Of a stretch of 64,000 nucleotides of DNA, positions 8,475 to 16,532 are shown in pieces. The translations under genes and the position numbers were made by a program. This DNA comes from Hyphomicrobiales bacterium (lineage in GTDB: Bacteria > Pseudomonadota > Alphaproteobacteria > Rhizobiales > Rhizobiaceae), in contig UCHV01000001.1 in the NCBI GenBank assembly GCA_900472395.1, forward strand, positions 124,001 to 188,000, written 5' to 3'. The notes under the pieces were generated by a model. The model ran no database searches. It was not told the DNA's origin and was given only the letters and a program-made list of their open reading frames with translations. Each line of letters opens with the position of its first letter. Within the stretch, counting starts at the first letter, position 1.

Positions 8475-9494
8475 ATGAAAATAGCGAAATGGACAGGAGC
8501 CGCCTTGGCAGTCTGCCTTCTGTCGGCAGGATTTGCCGGCCCGGCAAACGCTCAGACCAAAGTGACGTTCGGCCTGCCTTCGAAGGGTTTCCTGCACATG
8601 GCGGTCTATGTTGCCAACGGCATGAAATATTTTCAGGCAGAAGGGCTGGAGCCGGAATTCATCTACCTGAAAGGTGGCTCTGCAGCCGTCAGCGCCCTCA
8701 TCAGCGAGGGTGTGGAAGTGAGCGTGGTCGATCCGACGTCGGCCATGCACGCCCATGAAAAGGGTGCGGACGTTGTCGCTTTCGGCGCCGAAATGAAACA
8801 GTATGGCAGCAATCTCGTTGTTCAGGGCGACATCGCCCAGAAGGCGAATCTGAACGCGGAAATGGACCCGCATGAGCGGCTTAAGGTGCTGAAGGGCCTT
8901 CGGATCGGCATCACCGGCGTCGGTGGAACGCCGGACCTCCTCGTTCGCTATCTTTCCCGCCAGGTAGGGTACGATCCGGACAGGGATGTCACGCTTGTTC
9001 CTCTCGGCGACGCGTCTGCGATCCTCGCGGCTTTCAAGCAGAAACGCATCGATGGCTTCGCGTTGTCTTCGCCGACTTCGGACGTTGCGGTATCGCAGCT
9101 CGGTGGCTTCATGCTCCTCAACCTGGCATCGGGCGAATATGAGCCGCTCGCCGGTTTCCCGGCGGAGACATTGCTCGCCAAGAGCTCTTGGCTTGAGGAA
9201 AACCCGGACACTGCCGTTCGCGTTGTGAAGGCATTTACGAGCGCGTTGCGGCTCATGGCCGAAGATCCTGAAAAGGCGAAAGCCGCACTGCGCGCGGATT
9301 TCAAGGATACCGACCAGGCGATCTTCGACGCGGCCTATGAAAACAGCCGTTCGGCCTATCCCAAAAGCATGGAGCTGACGGAGGAAACGGTGAAAAAGAT
9401 GCTGGCTTTCTTTGAAACCACATCGGGCCATCCGTTCAAGGGCGACCCCAAGAAGTTCTTCGTCAACGACTTCGTCGAGAAGGCAGGTCAGTAA
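8475..9494 (+). CDS. ABC transporter substrate-binding protein (SsuA/NMT1-like)
   Basis: The ATG at 8475 follows GGGAGGATACGAC and opens a clear Sec signal peptide (MKIAKWTGAALAVCLLSAGF, cleavage after ANA near residue 27); the frame extends much further upstream but that part overlaps the permease gene and is not coding. The mature protein of about 310 aa is a type 2 periplasmic binding protein: an N-terminal strand VTFGLPSKGFLHM, the helix MKYFQAEGLEPEF, and the hinge segment LRIGITGVGGTPD typical of SsuA/ThiY/NMT1-like proteins. It delivers the ligand to the permease and ATPase encoded just upstream. A terminator hairpin follows at 9503-9544, which would leave the lyase gene partly uncoupled from the importer. 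Confidence 0.9.
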   Translation: MKIAKWTGAALAVCLLSAGFAGPANAQTKVTFGLPSKGFLHMAVYVANGMKYFQAEGLEPEFIYLKGGSAAVSALISEGVEVSVVDPTSAMHAHEKGADVVAFGAEMKQYGSNLVVQGDIAQKANLNAEMDPHERLKVLKGLRIGITGVGGTPDLLVRYLSRQVGYDPDRDVTLVPLGDASAILAAFKQKRIDGFALSSPTSDVAVSQLGGFMLLNLASGEYEPLAGFPAETLLAKSSWLEENPDTAVRVVKAFTSALRLMAEDPEKAKAALRADFKDTDQAIFDAAYENSRSAYPKSMELTEETVKKMLAFFETTSGHPFKGDPKKFFVNDFVEKAGQ

Positions 9495-9502
9495 AATCGC
9501 CG

Positions 9503-9544
9503 GTCGCCACGTCCTGCACCCAGGACGCGGCGACCTGTTTTCCC
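9503..9544 (+). terminator. rho-independent terminator or attenuator
   Basis: GGTCGCC (9503-9509) and CGTCCTG (9511-9517) pair with CAGGACG (9522-9528) and GGCGACC (9530-9536) around a CACC loop, and TGTTTT follows. This is a strong 14-bp stem directly after the binding-protein stop, 40 bases before the lyase gene. It may reduce rather than abolish read-through. Confidence 0.75.
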
Positions 9545-9583
9545 GATAGCCAGGTGAGCCTCGGCTTACGCGAGTGATGAACG

Positions 9584-10426
9584 ATGATCCGATCTCTTTT
9601 GTATGTGCCCGGAAACGGCTGGAAATTTCTTGGCAAAGCGCATGAACGTGGCGCCGATGCTATCATCATCGATCTTGAGGATGCCGTCGCAGAGGCGGCC
9701 AAAGACGAAGCTCGCGACGCGCTTTCGCAAACCGTTTCTACCGCTGCCCAGAATGGTGCTCTGGTTTTTGTCAGGATCAACTCCGAACCAGAGAGAATGG
9801 AATTGGATGCAGTGGCGGCCTGCCGGGCCGGTGCCTACGGTCTTTATGTCCCCAAAGTGCGTTCGCCGACTGTTTTGCAGACTATTGACCGAATTCTGGA
9901 GCCTGTTGAGGCAGAGCTTGCGCGTGCGCCGATGCAGCTTGTTCCGCTTATAGAAGATCCTGCGGCGATATTCGAAGCCCGGGAAATAGCCCGCGCAAAA
10001 CGCGTACTGGGTCTGAGTGCCGGCGGCGAGGATATCGCAACGGCATTGGGTGGCCGCCCGACACCTGACGTGCTTCGCCTGCCCAAGCAGCTGATCCATC
10101 TTGCAGCAAAGGCTGAAGGCGTGAAATCATTCGGCCTTCTGAGGTCTGTGGCCGATTATAGCGATATCGATGGTATGCGAATGGCGGCGGGCGAGGCACG
10201 GGATTTCGGCTTCGATGGCGCAAGCTGCATCCATCCGAGCGTGGTTCCGATCCTGAACGAGGCATTTGCCGCGAGCGAGGCGGAAATTGCATGGGCACGC
10301 CGCGTCTTGGACGCCGCATCGAACGCCGCTGCAAAGGGCGTTGGAGCCTTCACGCTCGATGAGAAATTCATCGACGCCCCCATTATTCAACGCGCTTCGA
10401 AGGTGCTGGAGCAGGTCGGACGTTAA
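9584..10426 (+). CDS. HpcH/HpaI aldolase, CitE-type lyase, candidate citramalyl-CoA lyase
   Basis: This 280-aa TIM-barrel protein begins MIRSLLYVPGNGWKF, the CitE-type opening, followed by IIIDLEDAV (Mg2+-site Asp/Glu), FVRINSE, YVPKVRS, LIEDPAAI and GLSAGGEDIATALGG, and CIHPSVVPILN close to the C-terminus. All are hallmarks of the citrate lyase beta/malyl-CoA/citramalyl-CoA lyase family. Such enzymes cleave 3-hydroxyacyl-CoAs into acetyl-CoA and a keto acid. As last gene of the LysR-led set it would split citramalyl-CoA into acetyl-CoA and pyruvate. It ends 9 bases before the convergent end of the next gene. A second CitE-type gene lies at 57406-58245. Confidence 0.85.
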   Translation: MIRSLLYVPGNGWKFLGKAHERGADAIIIDLEDAVAEAAKDEARDALSQTVSTAAQNGALVFVRINSEPERMELDAVAACRAGAYGLYVPKVRSPTVLQTIDRILEPVEAELARAPMQLVPLIEDPAAIFEAREIARAKRVLGLSAGGEDIATALGGRPTPDVLRLPKQLIHLAAKAEGVKSFGLLRSVADYSDIDGMRMAAGEARDFGFDGASCIHPSVVPILNEAFAASEAEIAWARRVLDAASNAAAKGVGAFTLDEKFIDAPIIQRASKVLEQVGR

Positions 10427-10435
10427 GGTGCGACG

Positions 10436-11299
10436 TCAGCGCGTGATGCGTTTGCCGATGTCCCGGAGGCGGCTTAGTTGATCAACGATGTGCGGCGCTT
10501 CGTCTAAACTCGAGACAAAGCCCCAGAGATACGTCATGACCGAATAAACCAGGCCCGGCGTGACGTCTCCATCCGCCAACCTGACGATGCTGAATGCGAA
10601 CAGCAATGCGGCAATCGACCCGACGACAAGGAAGGCGCCCGCCTCGCGATCCGAAAGGCGCACCCGTAACTTCGAAAGCAGATCGTAGTGCCGCCGCAAA
10701 CCGATCACGCCCACGCGTTCGACCATCGAGATTTCACGCTCCAGCCTGTCATTCACCCGGCTGTGCAGGATCTGGTTCAGCCGTGCAAACCGGGGCAACA
10801 GAAGCAGGCAGCAGGTTAAGGCCACGAGGCACGCGAGGCCGATGACCGGAACGATCAGCAGCAGCATGGCAACCGCTCCGACCATGGAGACGACGGCGGT
10901 TGCGATCATGGGCACATGCTGCTCGAAGAAATCGATGAATTCACGCGCCAGAACGACACGCGCGGCGGATGTCGAGGTATCCTGACTTCGCGATCGCTGG
11001 TCGAGAACGACGCCGACTGCGAGATTGGCGTACATGCGGGTGAAAGTTCGAGTGTCGAGCGCGCGCCGGGCGGCGCCGACGGCCCAGAATGCAAGCACGA
11101 TGGCGGCATAAGAGGTTGCTGCCAAGGTATCTTTCCGCAGTATTGCATCGACTGCAAAACCTGCCATCAACGGGTAGGCGAGGAACAGGACGTTTTCCAG
11201 CGCCACCAGAGAGAACGTCGCCGCGAGACGCCCCGGATTGGCGCGAGCAATCCCTGCCAATGTCGGTATTGTGTCTTTGTCAGATATGCGGTCGTTCAT
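10436..11299 (-). CDS. stand-alone ABC exporter membrane domain (no ATPase)
   Basis: The 287-aa protein aligns with the six-helix membrane half of ABC exporters: hydrophobic segments near residues 25-50, 62-80, 130-180 and 225-265. It has no Walker A, signature or Walker B motif, and no nucleotide-binding domain is encoded next to it. Proteins annotated as ABC six-transmembrane-domain proteins of this length occur in rhizobia-like bacteria with unknown function. The start at 11299 has CAGGAT 8 bases upstream. It is the last gene of the minus-strand efflux block. It might recruit an ATPase encoded elsewhere or work without one. Confidence 0.7.
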   Translation of the reverse strand: MNDRISDKDTIPTLAGIARANPGRLAATFSLVALENVLFLAYPLMAGFAVDAILRKDTLAATSYAAIVLAFWAVGAARRALDTRTFTRMYANLAVGVVLDQRSRSQDTSTSAARVVLAREFIDFFEQHVPMIATAVVSMVGAVAMLLLIVPVIGLACLVALTCCLLLLPRFARLNQILHSRVNDRLEREISMVERVGVIGLRRHYDLLSKLRVRLSDREAGAFLVVGSIAALLFAFSIVRLADGDVTPGLVYSVMTYLWGFVSSLDEAPHIVDQLSRLRDIGKRITR

Positions 11300-11326
11300 C
11301 GATGCGATCCTGAGGCGTTTTGCCTG

Positions 11327-11491
11327 TTACTCTTGGCCCGAGCCACCGCAATCGGCGTCGAACAGGCATTCTGTGGGTAAGAAGCCGTCCTGGTACTGCG
11401 GAAGTTTCGAAGCGTGGCCGCCTTTGCCGACCACGAGTATCGCCAGCACGGATCCGCAGAGGATGCAGAGCAGGCAGATTGCTGGTAGCAT
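11327..11491 (-). CDS. possible small secreted or membrane-anchored protein (54 aa)
   Basis: From the ATG at 11491 the frame gives 54 aa with a hydrophobic N-terminal segment (LPAICLLCILCGSVLAILVV) and a short tail with two Cys (ECLFDADCG). It ends 27 bases before the start of the ABC membrane-domain gene in the same direction. No good ribosome site precedes the ATG; a GTG at 11557 would add 22 residues that look non-coding. I do not recognise the protein, and it may be chance. Confidence 0.3.
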   Translation of the reverse strand: MLPAICLLCILCGSVLAILVVGKGGHASKLPQYQDGFLPTECLFDADCGGSGQE

Positions 11492-11634
11492 CCTGTAAAG
11501 TGTCGAAATGGCAGTATCCTCAAACGCCGCGGCCGCCCGGTGCAGGCGGATTGGCACGACATCGTTGTGTCATCTCACCTTGGATCTTTCGTTGAGGAAA
11601 TGTCGCGATATCGTGGACGGCGGACGGACATACA

Positions 11635-14600
11635 CTACGGCCCGGCGAATTCCTCAGGCGGATGTTCCTGGGGCGCATGCGGTAGCCAAGGAGTGACGAG
11701 CCGCGACAAACTATCGATGTAAGACACGAGAACCGGCACGATAACCAGCGTTAACACGGTCGAGCTGATGAGACCGCCGATCACCGCATGGGCCATGGGC
11801 GCGCGCTGCGCACCTCCACCGGTCGTGGCTATGGCGAGCGGAATCATACCGAAAATCATGGCAAGCGTCGTCATGACAATCGGCCTGAAACGGACAAGAC
11901 CTGCGCTGATCAGGGCATCCTGAAGCGACAGACCTCGTTTTCTTTCCTGGTTCGCAAAGTCGACGAGCAGAATTCCGTTCTTCGTGACCAGTCCCATGAG
12001 CATGATGAAGCCGATCATCGAGAACATGTTCAGCGTGCTACCGGCGACAAGCAGGCCGAGGACAACGCCTGCAAGAGACATCGGCAGGGTAACCATGATT
12101 GCCAGGGGTTGGAGGAAACTGCCGAACTGGGACGCAAGGACGAGGTAAATGAGAACGATGGCGAGCACGAGTGCCGAGCCCATCTGCGTCATAGTCTTGT
12201 CCATGTCGTCCGCGGTCCCTCCCGATTTGATTGAGATGGAAGAGGGGAGATGGGCGTCGGCGATCACCTGATCGATAGCCTGCGTCACATCTCCGAGCGG
12301 TCGACCCTGAACGTCCGCGGAGATCAGAACCTCGCGTCTGCGATCGAAGCGCCGAATTTCGGCGGGTGTGCTGGTCTCAACGACTTCAGCGACCTGGTGA
12401 AGGCTGATCATCGCGGGGGTGGCGCCCTTTTCGGTTCGCTCGGACTGAATCTTGAGGTCCATCAACATGTCGAGGTCCAGCCGCTGCGACTTCGGTAGGC
12501 GGGCGACGACGTCGAAAGTCTCACCGCTGTCATCAGTCCATTTCGTGACCTTCTCGCCCCCGACCAGAGTGTTGAGCGTTGAACCAAGACGTTGCACGTC
12601 GATGCCGAGATCGCTCGCCGCTGCGCGCCTTAGCCTGATCGAAAGCGTGGTTGCAGGTTCGTCCAATGAACTGCGGACATCCACCGCGCCGGGAACAGCG
12701 CGGATACGGCGGACGAGGTTCGCCGAAATCGCTTCGATCTCCTTCTGGTTTTCACCCAGAACACTCAGCTGGATCGGACTATCTCCTCCCTCAAGATCAC
12801 CGCCGGCCACCGAGACCTTGATGCCAAGAATGCGACCGAGCCTGTCTCTGATGCTCTCGGCGAGCTCCCGCGAATTGCGGCTTCTTTCGGAGGCCTTTAC
12901 GAGCTGTATATCGACACCCGACTTGTTGCGTCCTTCCTGTGCGCCGCCGTTGATGGTCGTGTAGATGCTCTTTATTTCGGGAAATTCGTGTAGCGCGGCT
13001 TCGACCTGCGATAATTTCGAGGAGGAGTAATTCAGAGATGAGCCGACCGGAGTGGTGATGTTGACCTGCATGCGCCCTTCATCGGCCGAAGTCACGAATT
13101 CGGTGCCCACCAGTGGAACCATGAGAAGGCTCGCGACGAATACGCCCGCAGCCGCCATCAGCGTGATGAGACGTCGCCGCAGAACCAACCGCACAACCGT
13201 CTCATAGCCGCGAGACAGACGTTCGAACTGGTGCTCGAATGCTGCCACCATCCGCCCGACGGCACCACGTCGCGCGTTGGGCTCGGAATCGGGATCGTAC
13301 CACACGCTGGACAGCATCGGGTCGAGAGTGAAGCTGACGAACAGCGAAATCAGCACAGCCACGGAAACCGTGATGCCGAACTGAAAGAGGAATTCTCCGA
13401 TCGTGCCGTTCATCATGGCGACCGGAACGAAAACCGCTACGATGGTGGCGGTGGTTGCGATCACAGCCAAGCCGATTTCGTTCGTTCCGTCGAGTGCTGC
13501 CCGGAAGTGTGACTTCCCCATATGAAGATGGCGGGTAATGTTTTCACGAACGACGATCGCGTCGTCCACCAGTATTCCGATGGACAGGGTGAGACCGAGC
13601 AGGCTCATCATGTTCAGGCTGAAACCCAAGAGGTGAATGACGGCGATGGTGCCGATCATGGCGATCGGCAGAGTTAGCCCCGTGATCACCGTGCTGCGCC
13701 AGGAGTTCAGAAAAAGAAAGACGATAACAACGGCAAGCAAGGCGCCCTCGACAAGCGTCTTCTGGACGTCATGGACGGACTCCTCGATCTCCACCGACGT
13801 ATCCAAAATGACCGTCATGCTCACGCCTGAGCTCGCCAGTTCCTCGTTTAGCTCAGCGATTGTCTTCCTGACGGCCTTTGCGACCTGCACTGCATTGGCG
13901 TCCTGCAGCTTCGTGACATCAACCGCCAGCGCGGGTTCGCCGTTATATATCGCGCGGCTGGATGGATCCGCCTGACCAAGAGAGACCGAGGCGACGTCTC
14001 GAAGATAAATGGCCGCCGCGCCCTTTCTGGCGACGATCATGTCCAGAAGGTCGGCGGGGCGATCAATGCGGCCATTGACCTGTACCGTGTTGTCGCTGAC
14101 GGGGCCGATAATGTTTCCAACGGGGACATTCTGGTTGCCGGCTCTCAGGGCGGAGACGACGTCATCGATGGCGACGTCCAGAGCCTGCAGCCGAAGCGCA
14201 TCGATGCGGATATCGACGATGCGGCGCTCGCCGCCGATGAGGTAAGCCTGCCCCACACCCTGCACGGTTCCCAGTCGCTTCACGATCGTTCGTTCGGCAA
14301 GGGATGTCAGATCGGCGACGCCGAGTGACGACGAACTGATCGCTGCCGATATTACCGGCGTGTCGCTTGGGTTGAAGCGCTGGATCGAAGGCTTTTCGAC
14401 CGTTTTGGGAAAACTGCCCTCGAGTGGAGAAACGCGGTCCCGCACTTCCTGTGCAGCGGTGACGCTGTCTACATCGAGCTTGAACGTGGCGGTAACGACG
14501 GACCGTCCTTCGTACGAAGTCGAATTGACCTTATCAAGACCGCCGATCGAGTTCAGAGCCTCCTCGACCGGGCGCGTGACCTCGGTCTCGACCGTCTCGG

Positions 14601-14766
14601 GTGCCGCGCCGGGATAGGAGGTCATGACGACCACGACCGGGTAGTTGAATTTCGGATAAAGATCCACGGCGATGCGCTGATAGGCAACGATGCCGAACAC
14701 GAGCATCGCGATCATTATCATGACGGTGAAAACCGGCCGTGTGACGGCGATCCTGGTAAGAAGCAT
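11635..14766 (-). CDS. RND efflux permease (HAE1/MexF-like)
   Basis: This 1043-aa protein has full RND length, with an N-terminal helix (MLLTRIAVTRPVFTVMIMIAMLVFGI), a large periplasmic loop, a central helix bundle that includes LSIGILVDDAIVVRENITRH (the paired Asp of helix 4 needed for proton relay), a second periplasmic loop and a C-terminal bundle. The group is closer to MdtB/VexF-type pumps than to AcrB. It starts 11 bases after the adaptor gene. It would work with that adaptor and an outer-membrane channel; no channel gene is beside it, so it may share the one encoded at 18364-19812 or use a chromosomal TolC homologue. Substrates are unknown. Confidence 0.95.
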   Translation of the reverse strand: MLLTRIAVTRPVFTVMIMIAMLVFGIVAYQRIAVDLYPKFNYPVVVVMTSYPGAAPETVETEVTRPVEEALNSIGGLDKVNSTSYEGRSVVTATFKLDVDSVTAAQEVRDRVSPLEGSFPKTVEKPSIQRFNPSDTPVISAAISSSSLGVADLTSLAERTIVKRLGTVQGVGQAYLIGGERRIVDIRIDALRLQALDVAIDDVVSALRAGNQNVPVGNIIGPVSDNTVQVNGRIDRPADLLDMIVARKGAAAIYLRDVASVSLGQADPSSRAIYNGEPALAVDVTKLQDANAVQVAKAVRKTIAELNEELASSGVSMTVILDTSVEIEESVHDVQKTLVEGALLAVVIVFLFLNSWRSTVITGLTLPIAMIGTIAVIHLLGFSLNMMSLLGLTLSIGILVDDAIVVRENITRHLHMGKSHFRAALDGTNEIGLAVIATTATIVAVFVPVAMMNGTIGEFLFQFGITVSVAVLISLFVSFTLDPMLSSVWYDPDSEPNARRGAVGRMVAAFEHQFERLSRGYETVVRLVLRRRLITLMAAAGVFVASLLMVPLVGTEFVTSADEGRMQVNITTPVGSSLNYSSSKLSQVEAALHEFPEIKSIYTTINGGAQEGRNKSGVDIQLVKASERSRNSRELAESIRDRLGRILGIKVSVAGGDLEGGDSPIQLSVLGENQKEIEAISANLVRRIRAVPGAVDVRSSLDEPATTLSIRLRRAAASDLGIDVQRLGSTLNTLVGGEKVTKWTDDSGETFDVVARLPKSQRLDLDMLMDLKIQSERTEKGATPAMISLHQVAEVVETSTPAEIRRFDRRREVLISADVQGRPLGDVTQAIDQVIADAHLPSSISIKSGGTADDMDKTMTQMGSALVLAIVLIYLVLASQFGSFLQPLAIMVTLPMSLAGVVLGLLVAGSTLNMFSMIGFIMLMGLVTKNGILLVDFANQERKRGLSLQDALISAGLVRFRPIVMTTLAMIFGMIPLAIATTGGGAQRAPMAHAVIGGLISSTVLTLVIVPVLVSYIDSLSRLVTPWLPHAPQEHPPEEFAGP

Positions 14767-14777
14767 ATGTCTGAACC

Positions 14778-15947
14778 TCAGGAGTTGCCGGTAACCTTGA
14801 CGCTCATGCCGTCCGAAAGTCCCGGAAGCTGTGTGCGCACGACCTTGTCACCGGCCTTCAGGCCGGATGTGATTTCGACAAGACGACTGTCGCTCCAGGT
14901 TCTGCCCACCGTGACGCGTCGAAACGCCAGCTTGCCGTCAACGATGACGTACACGTGTGTCTCGGGCTTCACGCCGCGCAATGCGACTTCCGGGATCGCA
15001 ATGACATTTACGTTTGGGGAGACCGAGATGAAGCCCGATGCAAACATGCCGCCCCACAGGCGTACGTCGCTCACGTTCTGAAACTGAAGATACACACGCA
15101 CAAACCGTGTGCCGGTGTCGGAAGACGGGCTGATGCGGGTGATCGCGGCGGAAAGGTCGCGATTTTTCACGCCGTCCACCGACAGGGTCGCCTGCTGGCC
15201 GACCGTCAGTTTCGCGACGTCACGGGTCGAGACAAGAACCTCCGCTTCGAAGGAACTGGTGTCGACTACCGTCAGAAGATCCGCCCCTGCGGCGACCGTT
15301 TCGCCGGGTTCCACGCTTCTGGTCCACACGACGCCGTCGATGGGTGTGCGAACCTCGGTATTGGCAAGCGCGTCTCGGGCGGTATCCAGCTGTGCCTGCA
15401 GTGCCGCTACATTCGCCGCCGTGGCCTGTGCTTCCGCCTCTGCCTTTTCCAGGTCGTTCAGAGCGGTGGCCTTCGCGACCTGCAACGTCCTCTGCTTTTG
15501 CAGAGATTTGTCGGCAAGCTCATGCTGCGCCTCCGCCCCCCTGAGCGTGGCGGTCGCACGCCGGACCTCAGATGCAAGATCGTCTGTTTCAAGGCGCAGA
15601 ACGACATCTCCGGCACTTACGGGCTGCCCGGATTTGACGAGGACGTCCCTGATACGTCCTCCCACCTTTGCTTTGACAGGAGCCTTGTTGGCCGGATGAA
15701 GGTCTCCGGCGACAGCGATCCTGTCACCCATGGTTTGCGATGAAACATCGAACAGGTCCGCGGGTGCAAGTTCGCTCGGGCCGCTCTGATCGGCGCGAGC
15801 TTCGACGGAGTGCGGTACGGCCTGGGGTTCGGCATCTGCCGAATGTGTCCAGACGACAGCCGCAACTGCGGCGCCTGTCGTGATGGCCAGGATGGCAACG
15901 GTCTTCAGCGACATGCGCGATATGGACGAAGGCGCCAAGTCAGTCAT
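14778..15947 (-). CDS. RND efflux periplasmic adaptor
   Basis: From the ATG at 15947 the protein is 389 aa; starts at 15956, 15962 or 15914 are also possible and none has a strong ribosome site. A single N-terminal helix (LKTVAILAITTGAAVAAVVW) would anchor it. Then come the lipoyl half-motif GGRIRDVLVKSGQPVSAGDVVLR, a coiled-coil hairpin (about residues 110-170, rich in Ala and Leu), the second lipoyl half ANTEVRTPIDGVVWTRSVEPGE, and the beta-barrel and membrane-proximal domains. This is the MacA/AcrA-type order. It links the inner-membrane pump encoded next to an outer-membrane channel. The start overlaps the end of the glycine-zipper gene by a few bases, which suggests coupled translation. 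Confidence 0.9.
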   Translation of the reverse strand: MTDLAPSSISRMSLKTVAILAITTGAAVAAVVWTHSADAEPQAVPHSVEARADQSGPSELAPADLFDVSSQTMGDRIAVAGDLHPANKAPVKAKVGGRIRDVLVKSGQPVSAGDVVLRLETDDLASEVRRATATLRGAEAQHELADKSLQKQRTLQVAKATALNDLEKAEAEAQATAANVAALQAQLDTARDALANTEVRTPIDGVVWTRSVEPGETVAAGADLLTVVDTSSFEAEVLVSTRDVAKLTVGQQATLSVDGVKNRDLSAAITRISPSSDTGTRFVRVYLQFQNVSDVRLWGGMFASGFISVSPNVNVIAIPEVALRGVKPETHVYVIVDGKLAFRRVTVGRTWSDSRLVEITSGLKAGDKVVRTQLPGLSDGMSVKVTGNS

Positions 15948-16401
15948 ACCGTCCATAGTCATAACCCGAAACGTCTCGGCGGTCGTATCTGGAATAATGA
16001 CGGTACCGTGGGGCATGTTCGCGGTAGCGGGCGCGGCTCTCCCATTCGACATAGCCATCGCCATCGTCGTAGCTGCCGCTTTCGTAATAGTGGTTCACTC
16101 CGCCGCCAACAGGTCGGTAGTCGTCCACATACCGGCGACGGTCGCGCCGGCGGTGATGACGGGACTCGCTCAGGCTGCCGCCTATGAGAGCCCCGGCGAC
16201 TGCACCGCCGACGATTGCACCTGCGTCACCATCGGAGACAATAGCGCCTCCAATGATACCGAGACCTGCTCCGAGGGCGATATCCCTCTCGAAGTCTCCG
16301 GCCAAAGCGGGGCTGGTGGCGAGAGCAGTCGACAACAGCAACGTCGTTGCGGCGGCGATGACGGAGTAGCGGCAGAAAGCCTTGCGGAAGTTCGCGGTCA
16401 C
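15940..16401 (-). CDS. secreted glycine-zipper protein
   Basis: This 153-aa protein has a Sec signal peptide (AAATTLLLSTALATSPALAG, cleavage near residue 35), then a hydrophobic glycine-zipper segment (ALGAGLGIIGGAIVSDGDAGAIVGGAVAG) of the kind that inserts into the envelope, and a C-terminal half very rich in Arg, Tyr, Asp and His (RHHRRRDRRRYVDDY and onward). Similar proteins of rhizobia and brucellae are annotated as glycine-zipper or hypothetical envelope proteins. It is the first gene of the second RND set, and its stop overlaps the adaptor start. An envelope-stress or pump-associated role is inferred from position only. Confidence 0.75.
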   Translation of the reverse strand: MTANFRKAFCRYSVIAAATTLLLSTALATSPALAGDFERDIALGAGLGIIGGAIVSDGDAGAIVGGAVAGALIGGSLSESRHHRRRDRRRYVDDYRPVGGGVNHYYESGSYDDGDGYVEWESRARYREHAPRYRHYSRYDRRDVSGYDYGRYD

Positions 16402-16532
16402 GGATCAGTAATCCTCTGGTTCACCAATTCTACAAGTGCAGGAAACACCGGTGCGATTGCCAATTGGCGGAGGAAATGTGGAGGGTGCGTGGACTCCATA
16501 TATGCGTCGGCGCGTGACAGCGCGTACAGGCG

